From contig JAJYPA010000197.1 in assembly GCA_021795795.1 (NCBI GenBank), positions 1 to 12,994 on the forward strand: a DNA stretch of 12,994 nucleotides, read 5' to 3'. The notes beneath the pieces were generated by a model. The model saw only the letters and a list, made by a program, of their open reading frames with translations, did no database searches and was not told the origin of the DNA. The DNA comes from Pseudomonadota bacterium. Lineage in GTDB: Bacteria > Pseudomonadota > Gammaproteobacteria > Halothiobacillales > Halothiobacillaceae. How positions within the stretch are numbered: position 1 is the stretch's first letter; each line of letters starts with the position of its first letter. Of this stretch, positions 7,836 through 12,994 are shown piece after piece. Made by a program: the position numbers and the translations under genes.

Positions 7836-7897
7836 ATGGATAGAAAGGTCTTGAAAAATATCGATAAGATTCTTTTGCTCTGGTTGTTTTTGAGGCG
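7836..7897 (+). pseudogene. Relic of a second GT4 glycosyltransferase gene
   Basis: Bases 7868-7897 encode DSFALVVFEA, the core GT4 donor-binding motif. At the DNA level this matches 10274-10303 in the broken GT4 gene downstream. The only differences are third-position, silent changes (GAT/GAC, GCT/GCG, GCG/GCA). The match ends exactly where the IS left inverted repeat begins. Upstream, an ATG at 7836 with GGCGAGG five bases before it looks like a genuine translation start (MDRKVLKNID), but it is in a different frame from the motif. This suggests that a large internal deletion removed most of the gene. Whether the start and the motif belonged to the same gene is inference. A weak -10-like TATACT occurs at 7814-7819, without a properly spaced -35. 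Confidence 0.55.
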
Positions 7898-7913
7898 ACC
7901 TGATTCGCGCTGA
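7898..7913 (+). repeat. Left terminal inverted repeat of the IS1595-type element
   Basis: ACCTGATTCGCGCTGA pairs with the reverse complement of 9247-9262 at 15 of 16 positions, with the inner G/C at position 12 being the mismatch. It abuts the glycosyltransferase relic directly. Confidence 0.75.
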
Positions 7914-8014
7914 AGTTCAGCCGGTGGGGGTGGTGGACATGGCGCGCAAACGCCGCTCGGGCCAGGCTTTGCAGCGGGCTGCGGCCACCAGCAAGCGGGG
8001 CACCAGAATCTTGA

Positions 8015-8403
8015 TTCCGCCGGCAGGCCAGCCTGCAAGAGCATCTGAGCGAAGCCCGCGAACTGCTACAAACGGTCAAGGCGCAGGCCGAGGCGGACCC
8101 GGGCCGAGCCCGGCGGCAGGCCATTGCGGCCCAACTGCGTGCGGCCCGGGAGCGCGACGAGCGCATTCGTCAGGCGCTGGAGCAACTCCGTGCCGAAGTG
8201 GCATCGGCAAAGCGCGCGCGCACCAAGGCACTGATTGACCTGGATCGCGAGCGGCGCACCCTGCAGCGCGCGCTGCGTGAGGCGGAGGCGGGGGCTGCAC
8301 GCCATGCGGGCCATGTAGCCGCCTTGGAGACAACGCTGGCCCGGCTCCAGGTCGGCGCGCCGAGCGCAAAGAAGCCTCGGCCGCCCCGACGACGAAATGG
8401 ATA
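8015..8403 (+). pseudogene. Coiled-coil protein remnant, possibly from another transposase
   Basis: After a TGA at 8012 this frame is open for 128 residues. It has strong coding character: a charged, heptad-like, Ala/Arg/Glu-rich helix (LQEHLSEARELLQTVKAQAE, then RARRQAIAAQLRAARERDER) ending in a basic tail KKPRPPRRRNG. There is no good start codon with a ribosome binding site; the only internal ATG candidates are late. The first half resembles the internal coiled-coil segment found in some IS1182-type transposases. The second half does not, and a KfrA-like plasmid coiled-coil protein is the other option. I cannot decide between these. An overlapping frame upstream (from an ATG at 7939, MARKRRSGQALQ) may be its displaced N-terminus, implying a frameshift near 8010. 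Confidence 0.4.
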
Positions 8404-8502
8404 GGACCGGCATGCTGCGATCGCCACCTGGTCACTGATATCCTGCGGCTAACGCCGCAATGGTTGCGCACGGCGCGCGTCGACGGAGGACCAATTGCAT
8501 GA
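8404..8502 (+). pseudogene. C-terminal fragment of an unrecognised gene, coupled to a following start codon
   Basis: In frame with the stop at 8500-8502, the sequence reads RHLVTDILRLTPQWLRTARV followed by DGGPIA, which looks like a genuine protein C-terminus, though I do not recognise it. Its TGA overlaps an ATG at 8499 (ATGA), and GGAGG lies 9 bases before that ATG, the classic signature of two coupled genes. The downstream frame begins MNKKLPSGLDD but enters the transposase remnant out of frame within a few codons. This therefore looks like a short piece of a foreign operon captured next to the IS. A small hairpin, TGCGG and CCGCA, sits inside it at about 8444-8459. Confidence 0.35.
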
Positions 8503-8577
8503 ACAAGAAGCTTCCCAGTGGCCTCGATGACGAACATGGCGGCTTTGGAGTTGAAGCGCCATCTGGGCGTGGACTAC

Positions 8578-8601
8578 GACCAACAGAAGTCCCCAAGGGA
8601 C
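8578..8601 (+). repeat. 24-bp micro-insertion, copy 1
   Basis: Eight codons encoding DQQKSPRD sit between the TAC of LGVDY and the AAG of KAAWRIKHK, where IS1595 relatives read continuously. The last 13 bases, GTCCCCAAGGGAC, form a small inverted repeat (GTCCC, CAA, GGGAC). The copy at 9049-9072 differs by one base. Both are preceded by CTAC. Confidence 0.8.
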
Positions 8602-9048
8602 AAGGCAGCGTGGCGCATCAAGCACAAGGTCATGCAGGCCATGGTCGAGCGTGAGGCGCCGCACCAGCTGTCGGGCTTCGTGCAGATCGATGACGCCTAC
8701 CTCGGCGGAGAGCGCAACGGCGGCAAGCCGGGCCGTGGCTCGGAGAACAAGCAGGCGTTCCTGGTCGCGGTGCAGACGGACGCGGTGCTCGAACACCCGA
8801 CCTACGCGGTCATCGAGCCGGTGCGCAGCTTCGACGATGCCAGCATCCAGGACTGGCAGGCGCGCCATCTGGCGCCAATCGCCGAGATCTTCAGCGATGG
8901 CTTGTTCTGCTTCCGTCGCTTCGCCGATGCCGGACACGCGCACACGGTGCTGGAGACCGGCGGCGGCCGTGCCGCCTGCGAGGTCACGGGTGCGCGCTGG
9001 GTCAATGTGCTGCTGAGCAACCTCAAGCGCGCCATCAGCGGCAGCTAC

Positions 9049-9072
9049 GACCAACGGAAGTCCCCAAGGGAC
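9049..9072 (+). repeat. 24-bp micro-insertion, copy 2
   Basis: Eight codons encoding DQRKSPRD lie between the TAC of AISGSY and the CAC of HAIRQGKYA. The sequence is identical to 8578-8601 except for one base (CGG instead of CAG), has the same terminal hairpin GTCCCCAAGGGAC, and again directly follows CTAC. Confidence 0.8.
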
Positions 9073-9246
9073 CACGCGATCCGGCAGGGCAAGTACGCGC
9101 GCCTCTACTTGGCGGAAGCGGCGTACCGTTTCAACCGCCGATTTGACCTGCGTGCGATGCTGCCGCGACTGGCCCGGGCGATGATGCTCTGCAAGCCTCA
9201 TCCCGAGCCGGTTCTGCGCATGGAGAGCAATTTTCATGACTGAGGA

Positions 9247-9262
9247 TCAGGGCGAATCAGGT
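9247..9262 (-). repeat. Right terminal inverted repeat of the IS1595-type element
   Basis: TCAGGGCGAATCAGGT is the reverse complement of the left repeat at 7898-7913 with one mismatch. It starts three bases after the transposase stop codon. Confidence 0.75.
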
Positions 9263-9329
9263 GAACCCTTGGCGATGACGCGCACAATCGTTGCTTGCCA
9301 TTGATCCTCTCAACAGGACTGTTAAGTGT

Positions 9330-10585
9330 ATGATATGTTCAACATCATATCGCGAAAATTCGATTTTAGCCATTGCCCGTGTTGCTGTTACCCACAATTT
9401 GCTTTCGCAATTATACACGACGCTTTACACCGCCCGCTTTCAAAAAAGCATAGAGTGGTTGCCATCGATTGGCACTAGATTAGCGGCAGAATTTGGTAGG
9501 CGTGCCTATCCAGGAATTCCGAAGGAATTGGTAACGAGCCTGACCGTTCTCCCCGAGCTTGTGCACGTGGGCGTTCGGCGATTTCTTGGCTCCCATTTGC
9601 AGGCGCTTGCTACTGGCAGGATGTACGCAGTCAAAGCGCATTTCGATAAAGCTGTGGCGCGGCGCCTAAAAAAATATCCAGCGGATGTATTGGTCGGTAT
9701 GTATTGCGCAAGTCTTGAGAGTTTTCGAGCTATCCACGAACACGATGGGATAATGGGGGTCTTGAATTTCGTAAACAGCCATCCTGTCGAGCAGAATCGA
9801 TATCTTGCTGAGTATGCTGGCCTGGCCACGACGCATCACGAGATGATCCCGCCATGGGTTGCTGGGCGAGTCGAAGCCGAGTTGGCGCTTGCTGACTTGG
9901 GCTGGTGCCGTCGCGTTTTGTCGCACGTCAGTTGCTGGCGCATGGTGTGGCAGCCAACAAGATCGCCATGCTGCCATATGGTGTGGACTTGCGGGCGTTT
10001 CAGCCACGATCGTGGCCGGAGTCGGACAAACGCCCAATGGAATGCCTGTATGTCGGCCAGATTTCGCATCGCAAGGGTGTGCGAGTGCTCTTGGATGCCG
10101 CGCGGCATTGCCGCCAGTTGCCGGTGCGCTTTCGTTTGATCGGGCCGATGGTCAGCGCCGAGGTGTTCGATGGAGGTCTGCCAGACAATGTGATTTACGA
10201 AGGACCGAACTTGCCAGGTGGTGTGGCGGAAGCAATGCGGCAAGCGGATTTGTTTGTGTTGCCAACCCTTGAGGACTCTTTTGCGCTGGTTGTTTTTGAG
10301 GCAATGGCAACGGGTCTGCCGGTAGTGGTGACAAGCAATGCTGGCTCTGCCGAACTGATCGAAGATGGTCATGATGGCTTGATCGTTCCTGCAGGCGATG
10401 CGAGTGCCTTGACGGAGGCCATTCGCCGATTGCTGGAACAGCCGGCGCTGCGTCAGCAGTTGGGCGCTGCGGCACGCGCGAAGGTTTTGGGTGCGCATTC
10501 GTGGGATGCCTACGGCGCGTCGGTTTTGCAGGCGATCGACGCGCGTCGTTCGCAGCCGGTTCTGCGCGGTGCGCAAGGCTCATGA
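9330..10585 (+). pseudogene. GT4-family glycosyltransferase broken by a one-base deletion
   Basis: The first frame, from ATG 9330 (MICSTSYRENSILAIARV), reads through LYTTLYTARFQ, FVNSHPVEQNRYLAEYAGLA and VEAELALADL. At about 9900 one base is missing. The homologous continuation LVPSRFVARQLLAHGVAANK starts at 9902 in another frame and runs to the TGA at 10583-10585, passing YVGQISHRKGVRVLLDAA and LEDSFALVVFEAMATGLPVV. Relatives read through this junction as a continuous ADLxLVPSRFV. Translation of the first frame instead continues into nonsense until 10139. Joined, the protein would be about 418 residues, a normal length for GT4. The start is preferred because the residues before it (from 9291) look non-coding; the ribosome binding site is weak. 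It may be a true pseudogene or a base-calling error. Without the C-terminal half the donor-binding site is lost. Confidence 0.8.
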
Positions 10586-11715
10586 CGCTGCATGCCTCAC
10601 AGGTCACGATGGTGGGCACTTTCCCGCCTCCCGTTCATGGCATGGCTGCGGTGAATGCGGCCATGCGGGAGCGGTTGAGTGCGGCTCGTGCGCAGGTCCG
10701 CGTGATCAACACGGCTGCAACCAGTCTTGACCGAGGCATCCTGGCGCGACTTGGGCGACTGCCGCGTGTCCTGCTTGGTCTGATGTGGCTGGCCTGTAGC
10801 CGACGTATGCGAGGAACAACGCTGTATATCGCTGTGTCCGGAGGTACGGGGCAGGCCTACGATCTTGGCTTCGTTTTGCTGGCGCGGGCACGCGGCATGA
10901 GGGTGTTCGTGCATCACCACAGCTTTGCTTACCTTGACCAGCCCAGTCGCCTCACGTCTTGGCTGACTCGCGCGGCAGGCGCCGATGCCCTGCATGTGGC
11001 TCAGTCGCCGCGCATGGCCGAACGCCTGCGCGAACGGTATCCAGCGGTGCGCGAGACTCTGGCCATGAGCAATGCCGCGCTGTTGCTTGGCGATCGCGCC
11101 AGCAGCGCGTTGGATACCGCGCGCGCATTGGCGACTATAGGCTGCATCGGCAACCTCTCGGCCGAGAAGGGCGTTTTCGATTTCCTCAATGTGTGTCAGG
11201 CCACGCAGGATGCGGGCCTGCCGATCCGCGGGTGCATGGCCGGGCCTTTCCAGGACGCTGGCACGGAGCGGGCGGTGCGCGCACGGCTCGAGGTGCTGCC
11301 GCACGTGAAGTACATCGGGCCAGTATATGGCGAAGCCAAGCAGCGCTTTTACGCGGGGATCGATGTGCTGTTGTTTCCCACCCGCTATCGCAACGAGGCT
11401 GAACCACTGGTGGTGCTGGAGGCGCTGGGCGCCGGGGTGCCGGTGATCGCCTTCGCGCGTGGCGCGATTCCCGAGTACGTGGATGAAAGCTGCGGCGTGG
11501 TGGTGCCTGTGGGCGGTGATTTCGCGGCTGCGGCGCTCGCCGTGTTGCGCCGCTGGCACGATGATGTGAATGGCTTGAACGCGGCCTGCGTCGCCGCGCG
11601 TGCGCGCTTCGGCGAAGTGCGCGGCCGTGCCATGGTTGCATTGGCGCAGTTGCAGACAAGGCTTGTGGGCGAGGAAGCTGCGGCGGCTTCGCTGCAGCAC
11701 AAGGTGGATGGGTAA
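10582..11715 (+). CDS. GT4-family glycosyltransferase
   Basis: A 377-residue GT-B protein. The N-terminal domain starts VTMVGTFPPPVHGMAAVN, with the glycine-rich first loop common in GT4 enzymes, and carries a VFVHHHSFAYL strand end. The C-terminal domain has IGNLSAEKGVFDFLNV (Gly190 to Gly197 plus the usual Lys), YIGPVYGEAK, and the E-x7-E motif EAEPLVVLE with Glu272 and Glu280, then GAGVPVIAFARGAIPEYV. The ATG at 10582 overlaps the previous gene's TGA (ATGA), so its translation probably depends partly on ribosomes finishing the upstream gene. The frameshift in that gene could therefore lower its expression. It likely adds one sugar of the lipid-linked repeat unit; donor and acceptor are not readable. 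The gene is GC-rich, unlike the wzx/wzy part of the locus. Confidence 0.85.
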   Translation: MTLHASQVTMVGTFPPPVHGMAAVNAAMRERLSAARAQVRVINTAATSLDRGILARLGRLPRVLLGLMWLACSRRMRGTTLYIAVSGGTGQAYDLGFVLLARARGMRVFVHHHSFAYLDQPSRLTSWLTRAAGADALHVAQSPRMAERLRERYPAVRETLAMSNAALLLGDRASSALDTARALATIGCIGNLSAEKGVFDFLNVCQATQDAGLPIRGCMAGPFQDAGTERAVRARLEVLPHVKYIGPVYGEAKQRFYAGIDVLLFPTRYRNEAEPLVVLEALGAGVPVIAFARGAIPEYVDESCGVVVPVGGDFAAAALAVLRRWHDDVNGLNAACVAARARFGEVRGRAMVALAQLQTRLVGEEAAAASLQHKVDG

Positions 11716-11918
11716 TGGAATTCCAGCGGCTCGACCGGTTCCGCCTGTCGCCGCAGGTGCTGTATGGCTGGCGGCGCTGGCTGCTGCGGCGCTTTGGCGC
11801 GCATATCGGCAAGGGTGTTTTGCTGCGCCCATCGGTGCAGATCACCTATCTGTGGAAGCTGACAATCGGTGACGCGTGGATTGGCGATGACGCGTCCTTT
11901 GCAGAGCGGGGCACATGA
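11715..11918 (+). pseudogene. WcaF-like hexapeptide acyltransferase, truncated
   Basis: The start codon overlaps the upstream TAA (TAATG). The 67 residues include FRLSPQVLYGWRRWLLRRFG and AHIGKGVLLRPSVQITYLWK, then LTIGDAWIGDD. These are the N-terminal region and first left-handed beta-helix turns of WcaF-type acetyltransferases, which O-acetylate sugars of exopolysaccharides. The family normally continues for another 100 or so residues, with catalytic His and a SHD-type loop. Here it ends after DDASFAERGT. The expected His in GDHAWIGDD is missing, which leaves a near direct repeat of TGACGCGT on both sides of the break. I infer an internal deletion that joined the gene's first third to an unrelated 3' end. 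It should not be active. The TGA overlaps the start of the next gene. Confidence 0.75.
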
Positions 11919-12676
11919 GCGCGGCGCACAAACTGCGGAAGGCACTGCGTGTGCTGACCAGCCAAGACCGCCGTTGGTGGTGGGCGCTACGCCACGGGGC
12001 AGCGCCGAGTCTGGAGCATCTGCGGGTGCTGAGCCTGATGGCGCCTGAGACGGTAGTGGACATCGGCGCCAACCGCGGCCAATTTGCGCTGGCGGTGCGG
12101 CATGTTTTTCCGCATGCGTGCATCGAATCGTTCGAGCCGTTGCCGGGGCCTGCGGCGATTTTCCGGCGGGTTTTTGCCGCGGATGCGTGGGTGCGGCTGC
12201 ATGAGATGGCGATCGGCCCTGCGACGGGTGGCGCCGAGATTCACTTGTCGGCGCGCGACGACTCGTCATCGCTGCTGCCGATCGGCCGCGAACAGGAGCG
12301 GATTTTCCCGGGCACGGCGGAAGTGGCTGTAGCACACATCGAGATGCGCCGGCTGGAGGATGTGTTGCAGCGCGCGGACATCGCCGCGCCGGCGCTGCTC
12401 AAGCTCGACGTGCAGGGCTACGAGCTGCAAGCGCTGCGCGGCTGCGAGTCTTTGCTGGATGCGTTCGCGTGGGTGTACTGCGAATGCTCGTTTGTCGAGC
12501 TGTATGAAGGCCAGGCGCTGGCGGATGAAGTGATCGCCTGGCTGCGCGCGCGCGGGCTCGCACTGCTGGGCGCGTACAACATGGCTTTTGATCATGCAGG
12601 TCGCGCGGTGCAGGCGGATTTTTTGTTCGGGCGTGGAGGTGTGCGCGGGGAAGATCCTTCGCTGCGCTCAGGATGA
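11915..12676 (+). CDS. FkbM-family SAM-dependent methyltransferase
   Basis: A 253-residue protein. Motif I is VVDIGANRGQFALAV, with DIGAN at residues 49-53. It is followed by ESFEPLPGPA (the acidic residue binding the ribose), VRLHEMAIG and LLKLDVQGYELQALRG, with Lys163, Asp165 and Glu170; this last block is the hallmark of FkbM methyltransferases. Known members O-methylate polyketides, glycans or glycosides. Here a sugar hydroxyl of the polysaccharide is the likely target. The ATG overlaps the stop of the truncated acyltransferase (ATGA). The last 8 or so residues (EDPSLRSG) are encoded by an intergenic-type repeat that supplies the stop codon, so the natural C-terminus may have been replaced. 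The core domain is complete, and I expect it to be functional if expressed. Confidence 0.85.
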   Translation: MSAAHKLRKALRVLTSQDRRWWWALRHGAAPSLEHLRVLSLMAPETVVDIGANRGQFALAVRHVFPHACIESFEPLPGPAAIFRRVFAADAWVRLHEMAIGPATGGAEIHLSARDDSSSLLPIGREQERIFPGTAEVAVAHIEMRRLEDVLQRADIAAPALLKLDVQGYELQALRGCESLLDAFAWVYCECSFVELYEGQALADEVIAWLRARGLALLGAYNMAFDHAGRAVQADFLFGRGGVRGEDPSLRSG

Positions 12677-12678
12677 CA
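12651..12678. repeat. Widespread palindromic repeat overlapping the 3' end of the FkbM gene
   Basis: The segment starting AAGATCCTTCGCTGCGCTCA and ending GGATGACA is of the type seen between genes in many bacterial genomes. GATCCT and AGGAT form an outer stem, and GCTGCGC lies in the loop. Here it reaches into the coding sequence and contributes the last codons and the TGA at 12674-12676. Confidence 0.55.
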
Positions 12679-12810
12679 AAGGGGGGATCGTCGGCCGACA
12701 GCGCGTGGGGTAGCCGCCGCCGGCGGAACCCGGGATCCAGTGGCTTGGCTGTGACGGCTTGCCTCGCGCGTTGTCCGCGTGGGTGGCGCAGGCACTGGCG
12801 GAGCGCCCGT

Positions 12811-12850
12811 CTGGATCCCGGCTCGGCCCTTCGGGCCGTCCGGGATGACG
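12811..12850 (+). repeat. 40-bp palindromic intergenic repeat, copy 2
   Basis: CTGGATCCCGGCTCGGC plus CCTTCGGGCC plus GTCCGGGATGACG. It has the same arms as the copy at 336-375 but in the opposite orientation; 34 of 40 positions agree. The outer stem is ATCCCGG with CCGGGAT (12815-12821 and 12840-12846). The inner stem is CGGCCC with GGGCCG around a TTC loop. Confidence 0.75.
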
Positions 12851-12864
12851 TCAAAGGAAGGGAG

Positions 12865-12886
12865 CGGGCCGTCCGGGATGACGTCA
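12865..12886 (+). repeat. Partial tandem copy of the palindromic repeat's right arm
   Basis: Twenty-two bases, CGGGCCGTCCGGGATGACGT plus CA, are identical to 12832-12853 at a spacing of 33 bases. Only the right arm is present, as if it arose by tandem duplication or slippage of the preceding full copy. Confidence 0.7.
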
Positions 12887-12914
12887 GTAAAGAAGGGGCG
12901 GGCCGTGATTCCGG

Positions 12915-12931
12915 CGGGTCAGTTTGACCCG
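12915..12931. terminator. Short perfect hairpin near the right edge
   Basis: CGGGTCA, GTT, TGACCCG is a 7-bp perfect stem with a 3-base loop. There is no T-run after it on the plus strand, nor A-run before it, so it could equally be a protein-binding palindrome. Terminator use is a guess. Confidence 0.25.
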
Positions 12932-12994
12932 GGAGCTGTCACTGGCGGCGTTGCAGGCCATGTTGCATCGGAGGCGTGCGGGTATCACACTAGG

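Larger units (their letters stand above)
8518..9243 (+). pseudogene. IS1595-family transposase, N-terminally truncated and with two 8-residue insertions
   Basis: The homologous part begins at about MTNMAALELKRHLGV (8527) and runs through QIDDAYLGGERNGGKPGRGS, FSDGLFCFRRFADAG, WVNVLLSNLKRAISG and AEAAYRFNRRFDLRAML. These carry the DDN catalytic residues of the family: Asp in QIDD, Asp in SDGL and Asn in SNLK. About 100 N-terminal residues that include the zinc ribbon are absent. No good start exists; GTG 8518 is nominal. Two identical-length in-frame insertions (DQQKSPRD after LGVDY and DQRKSPRD after SGSY) interrupt segments that are continuous in relatives. The second directly follows the catalytic Asn region. 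Activity is very unlikely. The C-terminus reaches the right inverted repeat and is intact. Confidence 0.85.
7898..9262 (+). mobile_element. IS1595/ISXO2-type insertion sequence, decayed and mosaic
   Basis: Terminal inverted repeats are visible: ACCTGATTCGCGCTGA at the left and its reverse complement, with one mismatch in 16, at the right. A DDN transposase of the IS1595 family ends three bases before the right repeat, as expected for an IS. The N-terminal third of the transposase (zinc ribbon, about 100 residues in relatives) is missing. In its place are a coiled-coil reading-frame remnant (8015-8403) and a fragment of an unrelated gene junction (about 8404-8526). The family normally leaves 8-bp target duplications. 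The flanks here (TTGAGGCG on the left, GAACCCTT on the right) do not match, so the two ends probably did not arise from one simple insertion. The exact outer limits may be a few bases beyond those given. Confidence 0.7.
12677..12994. other. Gene-free, repeat-rich region at the right edge
   Basis: I see no convincing gene in these 318 bases. They hold a half-palindrome CCGGGATCCAG at 12730-12740 (inverted relative to 12811-12821), the full 40-bp repeat at 12811-12850, a 22-base partial copy at 12865-12886 and a small hairpin at 12915-12931. From GTG 12905 a frame stays open to the edge (VIPAGQFDPGAVTGGVAGHV), but I do not recognise it and there is no ribosome binding site. Confidence 0.6.

Noticed and set aside
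7836..7913. 25-residue small protein MDRKVLKNIDKILLLWLFLR...
   Set aside because: Although it has a ribosome binding site, its second half lies on glycosyltransferase-relic DNA in another frame and its stop is inside the IS end, so it is better explained as a broken gene start.
8440..8470. Possible integron attC-like site around CGGCTAACGCCG and GGTTGCG
   Set aside because: The bases do not fit RYYYAAC or GTTRRRY, there is no second pair of core boxes and no cassette-like gene ends here.
8449..9237. 262-codon minus-strand frame across the transposase
   Set aside because: The plus strand carries the DDN transposase motifs in register; the opposite frame is only an antisense shadow.
7890..9270. 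8-bp target duplication around the IS1595-type element
   Set aside because: The flanks TTGAGGCG and GAACCCTT are unrelated, also when shifted by one or two bases.
10597..11832. 411-codon open frame on the minus strand opposite the second GT4 gene
   Set aside because: The plus-strand gene has clear GT4 motifs and coupling to its neighbours; the minus frame is His/Arg/Ala-rich without domain features.
12673..12927. 84-residue open frame after the FkbM gene
   Set aside because: It runs through palindromic repeats, has Arg/Gly-rich low-complexity content and no ribosome binding site.

Overview
This window carries most of a chromosomal polysaccharide biosynthesis and export locus from a high-GC proteobacterium. 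A Xanthomonadales-like gammaproteobacterium is my guess, based on codon use, an ISXO2/IS1595-type insertion sequence and the style of the GC-rich intergenic palindromes; nothing here fixes the species. Base use is patchy. Positions 1-2200 and 10500-12700 are GC-rich, while the flippase, polymerase, GH16 and methyltransferase genes (about 2650-5900 and 7080-7850) are visibly AT-rich, as is common in polysaccharide loci assembled by horizontal transfer.

Layout: (a) 2-247, C-terminal end of a PAP2-family phosphatase. (b) 288-375, a hairpin and a 40-bp palindromic repeat. (c) 402-979, a dead MNT/HEPN (MntA-HepT type) toxin-antitoxin pair with several lesions. (d) 990-7746, an all-plus-strand cluster: UDP-sulfoquinovose synthase (sqdB), Wzx-type flippase, Wzy-type polymerase/ligase, a secreted GH16 glycosidase, a GT4 glycosyltransferase and a SAM methyltransferase. 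(e) 7836-9262, a scar: a 30-bp relic of a second GT4 gene abuts the left inverted repeat of an IS1595-type element. The interior of that element is a mosaic and its transposase lacks the N-terminus. (f) 9330-12676, a second polysaccharide block: a GT4 gene broken by a one-base deletion, an intact GT4 gene, a truncated WcaF-like acyltransferase and an FkbM-type methyltransferase, the last three junctions being overlapping start/stop codons. (g) 12677-12994, gene-free sequence rich in palindromic repeats, including an inverted copy of the 40-bp repeat at 336-375.

How the genes fit together: SqdB would make UDP-sulfoquinovose. The GT4 enzymes would add sugars to a lipid-linked repeat unit, the methyltransferases would methylate it, the flippase would translocate it and the Wzy-like protein would polymerise it. 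The GH16 enzyme would trim or release the polymer outside the inner membrane. No SqdX-type lipid transferase is seen, so the simplest reading is a sulfoquinovose-containing surface polysaccharide, not a sulfolipid. The broken GT4, the truncated acyltransferase and the IS scar suggest the downstream half of the locus is decaying or has been rearranged.
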